Position numbers and translations under genes: made by a program. Shown here piece after piece: positions 1 to 8,630 of a stretch of 64,000 bases of DNA; within the stretch, counting starts at the first letter, position 1; the number at the start of each line of letters is the position of its first letter. The notes under the pieces are model-generated. The model was given only the letters and a program-made list of their open reading frames with translations. It did no database searches and was not told the DNA's origin. This DNA is from Nocardioides alpinus (lineage in GTDB: Bacteria; Actinomycetota; Actinomycetes; Propionibacteriales; Nocardioidaceae): assembly GCF_900112035.1 (NCBI RefSeq), contig NZ_FOKC01000005.1, positions 272,742 to 336,741 on the forward strand, read 5' to 3'.

Positions 1-2204
1 TCGGGATAGAGCACGGCGTCGACGCCGTTGTCGTCCATCCACGTCTCGAGCACGTCGCGGTACGACGCGCGCCAGGCCTCGAAGTCCCGCTGCTGCTGGT
101 CGGTCATCTCAGCAGTGCCGGGGGACACCTGCTGGATGTCGACGGGGGCATCGGGGTGTGCCTCGAACCACTGGATCCAGCCTTCGCGGCCCGTGCTGCC
201 GAAGTTCGGGCGCGTGGGTGCGGCCGGGGCGGCGGGGATGTCCGTGATGGTCGCGCCGGCCGCTTCGAACGTCGCGAACTGTGCCCGGAGGGCGTCGCTC
301 GTCCCCGTGGTGCCGAACGGGTCGGTGAAGGCGCCGGCGGGGATGCCGATGACCTTGCCCTGCAGGGCGGTGGGAGTGAAGTACTCCGTCCAGCCCTCGG
401 GCCGGTTGCCGTTGGCCACGTCGTCGAGGACGTCGTCGGGGTTGTCGATGGCGGCCACCTCGAGCAGCGCGGCGAGGTCCTCGACCGACTGCGTCATGAA
501 CCCGACGTAGTCCTGGATGATCGTCAGTGGCATCGTGCCGGCGCTGGACTGCATGCCGTCCGTGCCTCGCAGCGAGTAGAGGCTGCCGGCCCACGACGGG
601 CCCCACAGGGAGTCGCCGGTCTGGGTGCCCATCGCCGCTGCACCGAAGCTGGCAGCGATGGATGCGCCGGAACCGCCGCTGGAGCCGATGGTGCTCTTCG
701 AGGGGTCGAAGGCGTTCCACACCTGACCGAAGTGGCTCTGGCTGAAGTGACCGCTCTGGGCGAACCGCGAGAGGTTGGCCTTGCCCAGGATGATCGCGCC
801 GGCTGCCCGGAGCTGCTTCACCTGGAAGGAGTCGTCGGACGGCGTCCAGCCGTCGAAGAGGAGCGAGCCACCAGTGGTCGGCATGTCCTTGGTGTCGATG
901 ATGTCCTTCACCAGGATCGGCACACCCAGGAGGGGACGGGTGTTGCCGGCCTTGCGGGCAGCGTCGGCAGCACGGGCCTGCTGCATGGCGTCGGGCGCCA
1001 CGGACAGCACGGACTTCAGGCCGAACGGGCCACGGTCATAGGCAGCGATCCGGTCCAGGTAGGCACGGACGATCTGCTGCGAGTTCGTCGTACCCGCGTC
1101 CAGGGCGGCCAGCTGGTCCGTGAACGACTTCCCGATCGGGTCGTAGGTCGAGGTCGTCTTGACAGTCTCGGCCTGCACGGCGCCGATGACGTCGTTCTGG
1201 ATCGGCTCGGTGGCCGCCGCCGCACAGGTGGCGGGGTCGGTGGTGCCGAGCAGGAGGGGCGTGAAGTTCACGACCGAGCAGATCTCGCTGGTGCGCAGGT
1301 CGCCCAGGTCGGGTGTGGCGGCGAGTGCCGTCGCGGTGTCCTCGACGAAGTCGACCTCTGATCCCGCCGCCGGCACGGGGTTGCCGGCCAGGGCGCGGAC
1401 CTCGGATCGACCGGCCACGACGTAGCGCAGCAGTGATGCCGTACGGCCCGGCTGGATGGTCAGCTCGGTCATGAACGCCGGGTGGTTGGCTTCGTCGCCG
1501 GCAGTGGCCATGTCGTTGGCGAAGGGGTCGCGGAGGAAGTTGCCCATGCGGGTCGTCGCGCCCGGAGTGCCGGGCTCGCCGGCCACGGTCGCCGACGGCC
1601 CGTTGTTGCTTGCCGACCCGGCTCCGGCGGACGGGGAGTACCAGGATGCCCAGCTGTCGGCGCCCGTGATGGCCGCGTCCCCGGAGGAGGTGCCCGCGAT
1701 CGCGGTCTGGTTGGCGCCGGTGTTGTAGCCCAGCTGGCCACCGAAGGCCACGTCCACGGTGACCGGCACGTGCAGTGTGTTGGTGAACGAGTCGAGGAAC
1801 CGGCCGTAGTTGTCGGCCTTGTCGATCTTCAGCTCGCGCTGGACGACGACGCCGTCGAGCTTCACGCCCTGCGTGGTCGAGAACGTGTCGCGCCCGTCGT
1901 ACGTCATCCCGAAGCCGCGCAGCAGGATGCCGTTGAGGCGGCTCGTACCACCGTCGACCTCGACCCGGAGGCCGCCATAGCCCTGGAGCGCCAGCGCGTT
2001 GGTGCGCGTGATGCTGCCGGTGTCGATCCCAGGGATCGCGGCGTCCTGGACCTGCCAATTGTCACCTCTGGCTACGGCGACCGTGTTCAGGGCGTCCGCA
2101 GGCACGGCGACGAGCGTCGACAGTGCGAGCCCGGCCACCATGGCCGGCGGGATGAAACGGCGCGCGTGGCGCTGCCGCGAGCCGTTCTCCGTGTTGTCTC
2201 TCAT
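1..2204 (-). CDS. secreted amidase-signature hydrolase with long N-terminal extension (partial)
   Basis: Amidase-signature family hydrolase; it should cleave an amide bond outside the cytoplasm. The start at 2204 is chosen because it opens with a signal peptide (basic RQRHARR, a hydrophobic stretch, then a VPADA-type cleavage site). The catalytic triad is visible: Lys433 in PILVKD, cis-Ser508 in IGSSGGSG and nucleophile Ser532 in TGDS. The spacings of 75 and 24 residues match those I recall for GatA-type amidases. About 320 residues between the signal peptide and the amidase domain are unlike ordinary amidases; I do not recognise them. The gene runs off the left edge after 734 codons, so the C-terminus is unseen. 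It is the last gene of a run with a transporter and an IclR-type HTH protein, which suggests an imported amine or acid is released outside. Substrate unknown. Confidence 0.85.
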   Translation of the reverse strand, partial: MRDNTENGSRQRHARRFIPPAMVAGLALSTLVAVPADALNTVAVARGDNWQVQDAAIPGIDTGSITRTNALALQGYGGLRVEVDGGTSRLNGILLRGFGMTYDGRDTFSTTQGVKLDGVVVQRELKIDKADNYGRFLDSFTNTLHVPVTVDVAFGGQLGYNTGANQTAIAGTSSGDAAITGADSWASWYSPSAGAGSASNNGPSATVAGEPGTPGATTRMGNFLRDPFANDMATAGDEANHPAFMTELTIQPGRTASLLRYVVAGRSEVRALAGNPVPAAGSEVDFVEDTATALAATPDLGDLRTSEICSVVNFTPLLLGTTDPATCAAAATEPIQNDVIGAVQAETVKTTSTYDPIGKSFTDQLAALDAGTTNSQQIVRAYLDRIAAYDRGPFGLKSVLSVAPDAMQQARAADAARKAGNTRPLLGVPILVKDIIDTKDMPTTGGSLLFDGWTPSDDSFQVKQLRAAGAIILGKANLSRFAQSGHFSQSHFGQVWNAFDPSKSTIGSSGGSGASIAASFGAAAMGTQTGDSLWGPSWAGSLYSLRGTDGMQSSAGTMPLTIIQDYVGFMTQSVEDLAALLEVAAIDNPDDVLDDVANGNRPEGWTEYFTPTALQGKVIGIPAGAFTDPFGTTGTSDALRAQFATFEAAGATITDIPAAPAAPTRPNFGSTGREGWIQWFEAHPDAPVDIQQVSPGTAEMTDQQQRDFEAWRASYRDVLETWMDDNGVDAVLYP

Positions 2205-2306
2205 GAAATCCTCGGATCCTCATACAGGGGTGGGGGAGGCCCGGGCGGGCCGCCGCGACCAGTAGATCGACGGCGGATCACGTGGTGGTTCCCCCTGCGT
2301 GAAGAC

Positions 2307-2324
2307 CTCGTGGGTCCAAACGAG
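2307..2324. promoter_or_regulatory. candidate operator upstream of the amidase
   Basis: An inverted repeat CTCGT-N8-ACGAG lies about 100 bp upstream of the amidase start and downstream of the IclR-type HTH gene. Its size fits a dimeric HTH regulator, but binding by the neighbouring protein is only an inference. The rest of the 2205-2358 gap shows no gene. Confidence 0.25.
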
Positions 2325-2358
2325 ACAGCGTGTCCGACGGGTCGTGGTCGTGGATCGG

Positions 2359-2695
<337 letters not shown>

Positions 2696-2706
<11 letters not shown>

Positions 2707-4165
2707 GGCCGTCACCCGGTGTGGCGGGTGCCAGGATGACTGCTCCGGCCAACGCCTCGTCGTGCATCCCGACGTAGCGGTCCGCCGGCGTCGAGCCTCG
2801 TCCGGTCTGGACCCACATGCCCAGGCCGACCGCGAAAGCGACCGCCAGCAGCGCGAGGCCCAGCGGGTTGCCGTCGCGAAGCTCGCGCACGAGCTCGTTG
2901 GCAGCCACCGCGGCGGCGCCGATGCCACCGATGACGGCGGCGAGCACGGGTCCGTGGGTGACCTCGTCGATCGATCGCAGGAACAGCGGGAGCGATGCTG
3001 CGGCAGACGCGTACGCGACACAGAGGACGACGCTCGCGGAGAGCTTGAGCTGCCACGAGAAGCCGTCGAGTCCGACACCGGCCAGCATCGCGAACACCGG
3101 CGGAGTCACCACCAGCGGCAGCACGGCGAGGGTCGCGACCACCGGGATCCCACGAGTGTCGACCCGTCCGAGTGCTGCGGGCAGGATCCCCTCGCGCGAC
3201 ATCGAGAACAGCAACCGCGCGAGTGCCGACCACACGCACATGGCGAGAGCGACCAGGGACCACGCGAGCACCACCAACACCAGCGCGTCGCTCACTGACC
3301 GGTCGGCGCCGGGAGACAGCCATCGCCATGTCCAGATCGACGGCGCATCCGCAGGCCGCGCCGTCGCGACGACGTTGGCGATCACGAAGAGGACCGCAGC
3401 CAGCGCCAGGCTCGACTTCAGCGCGAGCGGGACCTCCCGGAACGGTCTCCGTGTCTCGAGCCCGAGCGACGCGGAACTCTCGAACGCCAATGTCAGCGTC
3501 ACGATCGTCGCTGCACCCAGCAGGATCCGCCCCGGCGATGCGCCCTGCAGCGAGAACGCCCCTGTCGACGGCAGGCCGTACCGAAGCGTCCAGACGACGA
3601 GGACCGCACCGAGGATGACGAAGCTGGCCGCCTCGGCGACGAGCGCGGCGCGCGTGGACCAGTGGATGCCTCGCGTCATGGCGTAGAGGCACATGATCAC
3701 GCCCACCAGGAACAGTGCTCCGATCCGCCAGGGGCCGGCCCCGCCCAGCCCGGACGCGTCGAGCGCGGCGTCTGCCCGCCCGGCCGCGTCAGTGAGTCCG
3801 AAGCCGATCATCGCGGCGTAGCCCACGACCAGGCAGCCAGCGACCACGAGTGCGGGTGCCGGGCCCAGTCCCTTGGCGACAAACGTGTAGAGCGTTCCGG
3901 CCGATCGGAAACGTGTGGAGAACTCCCCGAACGTCGACGCCAGGAGGAACACCACTCCGAAGCCGAGGAGGGTGCTCAGCCAGAAGCCCGGGCCGATCAT
4001 TGCCGGGAACGCCAGTCCCGTCCCGAGTGCCGTCAGTGACGGGACCAGGACTGCGACCGAGTGCGCGGCGAGGTCGACGGACCCGACCTCCTGGCGGGCG
4101 ACTCCGTCGAAGACCGAGCGGTCACGGAACCGGAGAGATGGCCGGGGGCCGTCGGATGCTGACAC
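2696..4165 (-). CDS. APC-superfamily amino acid/amine permease
   Basis: Integral membrane permease of the amino acid-polyamine-organocation superfamily, 489 residues, with about 12 hydrophobic segments from residue ~30 onward and the first segment in the usual glycine-rich setting (VLVPSLTALGTGLAFPAMIGPGF region). The GTG at 4165 is preferred over an ATG at 4240 because TACGCT lies exactly six bases upstream, matching the leaderless layout common in this window. The HTH gene overlaps its 3' end. Substrate not readable from sequence; the adjacent amidase suggests an amide-derived amine or amino acid. Confidence 0.82.
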
Positions 4166-4267
4166 GCAGCGAGCGTAGGAACGGATCGTTTCAGGGGGAT
4201 GTCGACCGATGGCTTCCCACGTCAACTCCACGGAGCCCAACGTCGCGCAGCAGGCCCACCGAGTCTT

Positions 4268-5098
4268 CTACGTCCTGGCCGACCCCGCCACCGCGAACAC
4301 CGGCCACCCGATCTCCGTACGCCACTGCGACACGTCAGCGGTGTCGCGAGGTCCCACGAGGTAGGTCTCCCGGACCGGTCCGGCCACGCTGAGCGCGTTG
4401 GCCACGACCCACGCGCCGACCTCCCCGTAGGTGACGTCGATGTCGTCGTGGTCGCCTACATGGGTCGCGACCGCCAGCTCGACCGCCGGCAGCTCCACCG
4501 GGTGCACCCGGCCCCTGGTCGGAGGGTCATCGCTGGGCAGGTGCACCAGCACGTGTCCGCGGCCGACCTCGAAGAGCGCGTTGTCGTACACGCCTCCCGG
4601 CGTCCCTCCGGTGTCAGTGAGGGTCGCGTCGAGCTCGGCCATCGCGCCGGCGTACCAGCTCAGGACGTCGTCGAGCGCGACGTCGTCCTCGACGGCGGCG
4701 ACGCTCACGCGTGGAACGGAGCGCACCTCCACGTGCACCGGGGCGGGCTCCGGCGCCAGCAGCCGCCGCAGCGAGCGCACGGCAGCGCGGGTCCGGTCCA
4801 GCTCGGACTCGAGGTGCTGGAGGTGCGCGGCGACGAGCTCCGACCGGGTCGTGGTGTCCGCCGTGTCGAGGATGCGTCGGACGGTGGCCCGCGGGACGTC
4901 GAGGTCCCGCAACCGGTGGATGACCTGGGCGGTGGGGATCTGGTCCGCGGCGTAGTAGCGGTAACCGGTCGACCCGTCTACCTCGGCCGGGACCAGCAGG
5001 CCTGCCTCGTGGTAGCGCCGCAGCGTCCGCACGCTCAGGTGGGTCAGTCGGGCGAAGTCGCCGATGCTCAGGCCGGTCTGCACCTGCGCAGTCTGCAC
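4268..5098 (-). CDS. MerR-family regulator with GyrI-like effector domain
   Basis: 276-residue activator. The N-terminal MerR winged helix reads LSIGDFARLTHLSVRTLRRYH and continues with the family TGYRYY wing. A coiled-coil dimer helix follows (about residues 75-115), then a GyrI-like small-molecule-binding domain of about 150 residues. The GTG at 5098 places the HTH near the N-terminus; a GTG at 5083 is an alternative. It is divergent from the SnoaL-like gene, and the intergenic region carries a long-spacer promoter with a dyad, as MerR proteins require. It probably controls both genes in response to an unknown ligand. Confidence 0.85.
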   Translation of the reverse strand: MQTAQVQTGLSIGDFARLTHLSVRTLRRYHEAGLLVPAEVDGSTGYRYYAADQIPTAQVIHRLRDLDVPRATVRRILDTADTTTRSELVAAHLQHLESELDRTRAAVRSLRRLLAPEPAPVHVEVRSVPRVSVAAVEDDVALDDVLSWYAGAMAELDATLTDTGGTPGGVYDNALFEVGRGHVLVHLPSDDPPTRGRVHPVELPAVELAVATHVGDHDDIDVTYGEVGAWVVANALSVAGPVRETYLVGPRDTADVSQWRTEIGWPVFAVAGSART

Positions 5099-5124
5099 TC
5101 TCTCCCCGGGGGAGGGTCCAGTGC

Positions 5125-5155
5125 TTGACCCTCCGGTGCGGGGAGGAGCGAGGCT
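5125..5155 (+). promoter_or_regulatory. MerR-type 19-bp-spacer promoter with dyad
   Basis: TTGACC (5125-5130) and GAGGCT (5150-5155) are separated by 19 bp, the long spacer typical of MerR-controlled promoters. The perfect dyad CCCTCC-N6-GGGAGG (5129-5134 and 5141-5146) sits in the spacer. The -10 lies six bases before the ATG at 5162, so the transcript would be leaderless. Confidence 0.6.
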
Positions 5156-5161
5156 CGTGGC

Positions 5162-5518
5162 ATGACCACTCACACCGCCTTCCGCGACATCCGCGCCGAC
5201 GACCTGCCCGCCACCATCCGCGCGTTCCTCGCAGCCCACGCAGCCAGGGAGCCCGACGCGGCCGTGCGTACGTTCACTCGTGACGCCGTCGTCGTGGACC
5301 AGGACGAGACTTTCCGCGGCACCGAGCAGGTCCTCGACTTCCTGCGCCACGCCGGCAGCGAGTTCACCTACACCACCGAGCTCGTCGCTGCCCGGCGTGA
5401 CGACACCCAGTGGGTGGCCGTCAACCGCATCGAGGGCGACTTCCCCGGCAACGTCGCCGACCTGACCTACCGGTTCACCCTCACGGACGACCTGATCAGC
5501 GCGCTGACCATCCGGTGA
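5162..5518 (+). CDS. SnoaL-like/NTF2-fold protein
   Basis: 118-residue single-domain protein of the NTF2/SnoaL fold: an N-terminal helix (ATIRAFLAAHAAREPDAAV), then strands with the family pattern of a phenotype-like DQDETFRGTEQVLDFL segment. Such proteins are small cavity-bearing isomerases, hydrolases or ligand binders; no catalytic set is certain here. It is the only gene in the divergent MerR unit, so its role is likely tied to the compound sensed by the MerR protein. It appears to be expressed without a leader from the MerR promoter. Confidence 0.7.
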   Translation: MTTHTAFRDIRADDLPATIRAFLAAHAAREPDAAVRTFTRDAVVVDQDETFRGTEQVLDFLRHAGSEFTYTTELVAARRDDTQWVAVNRIEGDFPGNVADLTYRFTLTDDLISALTIR

Positions 5519-5541
5519 GACGTCGGCCGAGCAGCTGTGGC

Positions 5542-5588
5542 TACGCTCTCCATCGAGGTTCGGGTCGCAGTCGACCCGAAGGGGGAGC
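5542..5588 (+). promoter_or_regulatory. promoter, 5'-UTR hairpin and RBS of GAF-ANTAR gene
   Basis: TACGCT (5542-5547) lies in GGCTACGCTCTC; the other GAF-ANTAR gene at 13278 has the near-identical GGCTACGATCTC about 50 bp before its start. A perfect 9-bp hairpin (5559-5567 with 5572-5580, loop CAGT) ends directly at the GGGGGAG ribosome site (5581-5587). The hairpin would be most of the short leader. Confidence 0.5.
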
Positions 5589-5594
5589 GCGGAC

Positions 5595-6287
5595 ATGAAC
5601 GACGCGAAGCACTGGGCGGGCGAGTTCGTCCAGCTGATGCAGGAGCTGAGCTCGGCCAAGGACGAGATGGCCCGCCTGCAGCTGGCCGTGGACTCTGCGG
5701 TCCGCCTGGTCGATCGGTGCAGCCACGCGGGCTACACGATCAACGAGAAGAACGGGATCACCACCCGCCTCGGCAGTGACGAGATCGTCAAGCGCGCCAA
5801 CGAGCTGCAGTTCGAGATCGGTGAGGGGCCCTGCATCAGCGTCAACCGCCAGCAGGTGACCCTGATCTGTCGCGAGCTGGACCGGGAGCGGCGCTATCCG
5901 ACCTGGGCGTCGCGCGTGCACGCCGAGCTCGGCGTCGGGTCGATGATGTCGATCCTCGTCTACCACGACGACCACTCCTACGGCTGCCTCAGCTTCTACA
6001 CCGACATCGGCGAGACGTTCGATGCCGACGATGTCGCGGTCGCCGAAGCCATCTCTGCGCACCTCGCCGTCGTCATGACCAGCGGCCGCGAGATCGACCA
6101 CCTTGGCATGGCCCTGCGCAACCGGCTCGCCATCGGTCGCGCCGAGGGGATCATCATGGAGCGCCTCGACCTCACCGCGGAGAGGGCCTTCGACTACCTG
6201 CGGCGGGTGTCGTCGCACACCAACCGCAAGCTGGTCGCGGTCGCGACCGAGATCGCCGAGACGCGCCAGCTGCCGACGTACGAGTAG
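5595..6287 (+). CDS. GAF-ANTAR RNA-binding regulator (A)
   Basis: 230-residue cytoplasmic protein. A GAF sensor domain fills about residues 25-165 (GEGPC motif, FDADDVAVAEAISAHLA helix) and a three-helix ANTAR domain follows (about 168-225: LRNRLAIGRAEGIIM, then ERAFDYLRRVSSHTNRKL). ANTAR domains bind paired RNA stem-loops and prevent transcription termination; the GAF domain would sense a small ligand or redox state. It is closely similar to the protein at 13278-13970, so the two are paralogues. Strong RBS GGGGGAGC. Targets are not identifiable here. Confidence 0.88.
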   Translation: MNDAKHWAGEFVQLMQELSSAKDEMARLQLAVDSAVRLVDRCSHAGYTINEKNGITTRLGSDEIVKRANELQFEIGEGPCISVNRQQVTLICRELDRERRYPTWASRVHAELGVGSMMSILVYHDDHSYGCLSFYTDIGETFDADDVAVAEAISAHLAVVMTSGREIDHLGMALRNRLAIGRAEGIIMERLDLTAERAFDYLRRVSSHTNRKLVAVATEIAETRQLPTYE

Positions 6288-6312
6288 CGCGGGCGCCTCA
6301 GGAGCGGCAGGC

Positions 6313-6540
6313 CTACCGCAACCGGGACTGCGGGAAGGGCGCCGCCTGCGGAACGTGGTGGACCGTGAGGCTCGGGACGACCCGCAGCCGCCACGGCGGT
6401 GACCCCACGTCGACGGGCACGCGCGGCGACGGCACAGCCAGGGGCGCGGTCTGCCGGGTCGGGCAGGTCTCGAGGCACGGTCGGTCTGCCGAGGCGTCAC
6501 AGTCGCTGCACGGGCTGGAGTATCGGGCGGTCACGATCAT
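6313..6540 (-). CDS. possible small Cys-containing protein
   Basis: 75-codon reading frame starting MIVTARYSSPCSDCDAS and containing CSDC and CLETC, a spacing that could bind metal, followed by a Pro-rich hydrophobic tail. No convincing Shine-Dalgarno sequence, though a purine run AAGGGG lies about 14 bases upstream. The Cys-rich start looks more protein-like than a random frame, but the C-terminal half does not. Doubtful gene of unknown function. Confidence 0.3.
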   Translation of the reverse strand: MIVTARYSSPCSDCDASADRPCLETCPTRQTAPLAVPSPRVPVDVGSPPWRLRVVPSLTVHHVPQAAPFPQSRLR

Positions 6541-6745
6541 GCGGGCGGCCCCTTCGGGGTGCTGGGAAGGCGAGGCACACAGAGAGGCGCTCACCACGAC
6601 CTGCAGACCGCCGCGGACCCGATCCTGGGTCGCGCGGTGCGTGCCCTGTACCCAGCCCCGCGGGAGATACGCGGATCCGTCCGCTTGTTCTGGATCACAT
6701 GACGGCCGGGCCCGGGATCGCGGAAGACACTTCGGTACGCGCAGA

Positions 6746-6777
6746 AGGGGCCACGACCGATCACGGTCGTGGCCCCT
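6746..6777 (-). terminator. strong hairpin terminator of the collagen-like gene
   Basis: Perfect 14-bp stem (6746-6759 with 6764-6777, AGGGGCCACGACCG arms) and a four-base loop, 17 bp after the stop of the minus-strand gene ending at 6794. No U-tract, as usual in high-GC actinobacteria. Confidence 0.75.
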
Positions 6778-6793
6778 GCATTCGCGAGCCGGA

Positions 6794-7294
6794 CTACGCG
6801 CAGACGGCGTACGCCCACACATCCACGGGGATGGAGTTGTCGCTGTTGTTGATGACCGCCCCCCACGAGACCGCGCTGGTGCCCGGCTGGCTGCTTGCCG
6901 CGATGGCGATGCTGCTGAAGTAGCCACCTCCAGTGACCTTCTTGCCCGCAGGGCAGAAGGCGATGACCGTCCCGATGTCGTAGGCCGCCACCGTCACGGT
7001 GGGGCTCTGGACGACGACCGAGCTGGCGGACGCGCTTGCGCCCGCAGGACCGATCGCACCCATGGGGCCGGTGGCTCCCGGAGCGCCAGGTGCGCCCACG
7101 AGCTTCGAGCGCTCGCTGGCTTTGAAGTCCTTGAGCGTCAAGGTTCCGTTCTTGACCTTGCCGGTCGTGACGGCGCTGTCCTTGATCTGCGCCGTGGTGA
7201 TGAGTCCACCGGCGACGGCGGTGCCGGTGCTTGACAGCGCCGCCACCAGGACCGCAGCGCCTACAAGCCCAGCGGTCTTCTTGTTGATCTTCAT
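6794..7294 (-). CDS. secreted protein with short collagen-like segment
   Basis: 166-residue exported protein. Signal peptide about residues 1-28 (KINKKTAGLVGAAVLVAAL...AVA|GG). A short polar region (TTAQIKDSAVTTGKVKNGTL) resembles the repeats found before collagen-like tracts in actinobacterial surface proteins. About six Gly-X-Y triplets follow (GAPGAPGATGPMGAIGPAGA). The C-terminal about 80 residues form a predicted beta domain with Cys residues in AFCPAGKKVTGGGYF and near the end. The domain is common in secreted actinobacterial proteins but has no known activity to my knowledge. Monocistronic with its own terminator. Confidence 0.75.
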   Translation of the reverse strand: MKINKKTAGLVGAAVLVAALSSTGTAVAGGLITTAQIKDSAVTTGKVKNGTLTLKDFKASERSKLVGAPGAPGATGPMGAIGPAGASASASSVVVQSPTVTVAAYDIGTVIAFCPAGKKVTGGGYFSSIAIAASSQPGTSAVSWGAVINNSDNSIPVDVWAYAVCA

Positions 7295-7383
7295 ACGGTT
7301 GTCTGTCCCCTTGACGTGTGTGGATGTCGAGATGGTTCTCGCCCCCGAGAGACGGATGCTGTGATTCCCGCGCCGGCGGAGTG

Positions 7384-7662
7384 TCAGCCGTTCTCGCAGG
7401 CGGTGCCGTCCTTGTCGCGGTCCAGGTTGGCGTTGTTCACCCAGTAGACCTGGACCGCGAGCTTCGTGGTCGCAGGGCGGGAGTAGCCGTCGCGGACCGC
7501 CTTGGCAGCAGCGACCGGACCCTTCGCGACCCCGTTCGGCCACTTGGCCGTGAGGGCGTCGCACGAGGGGAACTTGGGTGCCGCGGCGTCGGCGGGGGTC
7601 ATGGTGAGCAGGGGAGCGGCGAGGGCGAGAGCGGCAATCGCTCCGCGGAAGGTCGAGGTCAT
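7384..7662 (-). CDS. secreted Excalibur-domain protein
   Basis: 92-residue exported protein: signal peptide about residues 1-26 (IAALALAAPLLTMTPADA|A), then a Cys-containing segment and a C-terminal Excalibur calcium-binding motif (NLDRDKDGTACE, an EF-hand-like DxDxDG loop with Cys). Excalibur domains are found on bacterial extracellular proteins, often beside nuclease domains. Divergent from a second Excalibur protein that carries such a nuclease (7812-8540), suggesting a shared extracellular calcium-dependent role. Confidence 0.8.
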   Translation of the reverse strand: MTSTFRGAIAALALAAPLLTMTPADAAAPKFPSCDALTAKWPNGVAKGPVAAAKAVRDGYSRPATTKLAVQVYWVNNANLDRDKDGTACENG

Positions 7663-7811
7663 GGCGAGACCGTAAGCGGGGCCGGAGTGCCGCGTCCGGC
7701 GAACGTCAGGATCGCCTTGACCGATTTCACGCGTTCGGCAACGGACGCCGCGTCCCGGTGAAACGGGTGTCGACGTCAGCAACACCACGAACACCACGGG
7801 GAAGAACCACC

Positions 7812-8540
7812 ATGATCCCGCACGTCGCCCGAGCGCTCGCCCTGATCCTTGCCGCCATCGGTCTCGTCGGCCTGGCGCAGACACCTGCGAGCGCCATCGT
7901 CGACCGCGACTGCGGTGACTTCCCCACCCAGGCCGCTGCGCAGGCGTTCATGCTGGCCTCCGGCGCGGGTGACCCGCACGGACTCGACGGCAGCGACAAC
8001 GACGGCCGCGCCTGCGAGTCCAACCCGTGCCCCTGTGGGACGGTCGCGCCCCAGCCCTTCGTCGGGAACACCGGTGGCACCCAGGACAACACGCCGACCG
8101 GCACCCAGACCGACGCCGACGTCGTACGTCGCAATGTCGGCAACGTCGTGAAGGTGACCGACGGCGACACCCTCAAGGTGCGCATCCGCGGCATCGGCGT
8201 GCGCGACATCCGGATCATCGGCATCGACACGCCCGAGGTCTACGGAGGCACCGAGTGCGGCGGCAGGAAGGCCAGCCAGCGGATGCGCGAGCTGGCGCCG
8301 GTCGGCTCGACGGTCACCCTGGTCAGCGACCCGAGCCAGGCCGATCGTGATCGCTACGGTCGCCTGCTCCGCTACGTCGAGCGCAAGGGCAAGGACGTCG
8401 GCCGCGCCCAGGTCAACCTCGGCCAGGCGACGGTCTACGTCTACGACCACACGCCGTTCCGACGGACCGCCGGCTACAAGCGCGTCGAGCGCAGCGCCCA
8501 GAGCAGTCGCCGCGGCTCGTGGAACACCTGCTGGCGCTGA
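7812..8540 (+). CDS. secreted Excalibur-thermonuclease protein
   Basis: 242-residue exported protein. The ATG at 7812 is chosen over one 18 codons upstream because it opens directly into a signal peptide (ARALALILAAIGLVGLAQTPASA). Residues about 30-65 are an Excalibur-like calcium loop (GLDGSDNDGRACE). After a Thr-rich linker, residues about 105-240 are a staphylococcal-nuclease-type domain (VTDGDTLKVRI, IGIDTPEVYGG, YGRLLRYV), with the family Asp and Arg residues in place. Likely a calcium-dependent extracellular nuclease for nutrient scavenging or eDNA turnover. Confidence 0.88.
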   Translation: MIPHVARALALILAAIGLVGLAQTPASAIVDRDCGDFPTQAAAQAFMLASGAGDPHGLDGSDNDGRACESNPCPCGTVAPQPFVGNTGGTQDNTPTGTQTDADVVRRNVGNVVKVTDGDTLKVRIRGIGVRDIRIIGIDTPEVYGGTECGGRKASQRMRELAPVGSTVTLVSDPSQADRDRYGRLLRYVERKGKDVGRAQVNLGQATVYVYDHTPFRRTAGYKRVERSAQSSRRGSWNTCWR

Positions 8541-8630
8541 CGATCCGTCACCGGAGCCGGCACGACGGCGGCCACGGACCCATCAGCCGTCCCAGGTGTA
8601 GCCACCCGCCTGCTGGGGGAGGATGAGGGC

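Larger units (their letters stand above)
6288..6793. other. 505-bp gap with one doubtful small ORF and a terminator
   Basis: Between the GAF-ANTAR gene and the convergent collagen-like gene. It holds the terminator at 6746-6777 and a possible minus-strand 75-codon ORF (6313-6540). I see nothing else recognisable. Confidence 0.6.

Noticed and set aside
8537..8551. palindrome CTGACGATCCGTCAC as a second PucR-type site
   Set aside because: It overlaps the stop of an unrelated nuclease gene and has no promoter beside it; it more likely shows that the motif can occur by chance.
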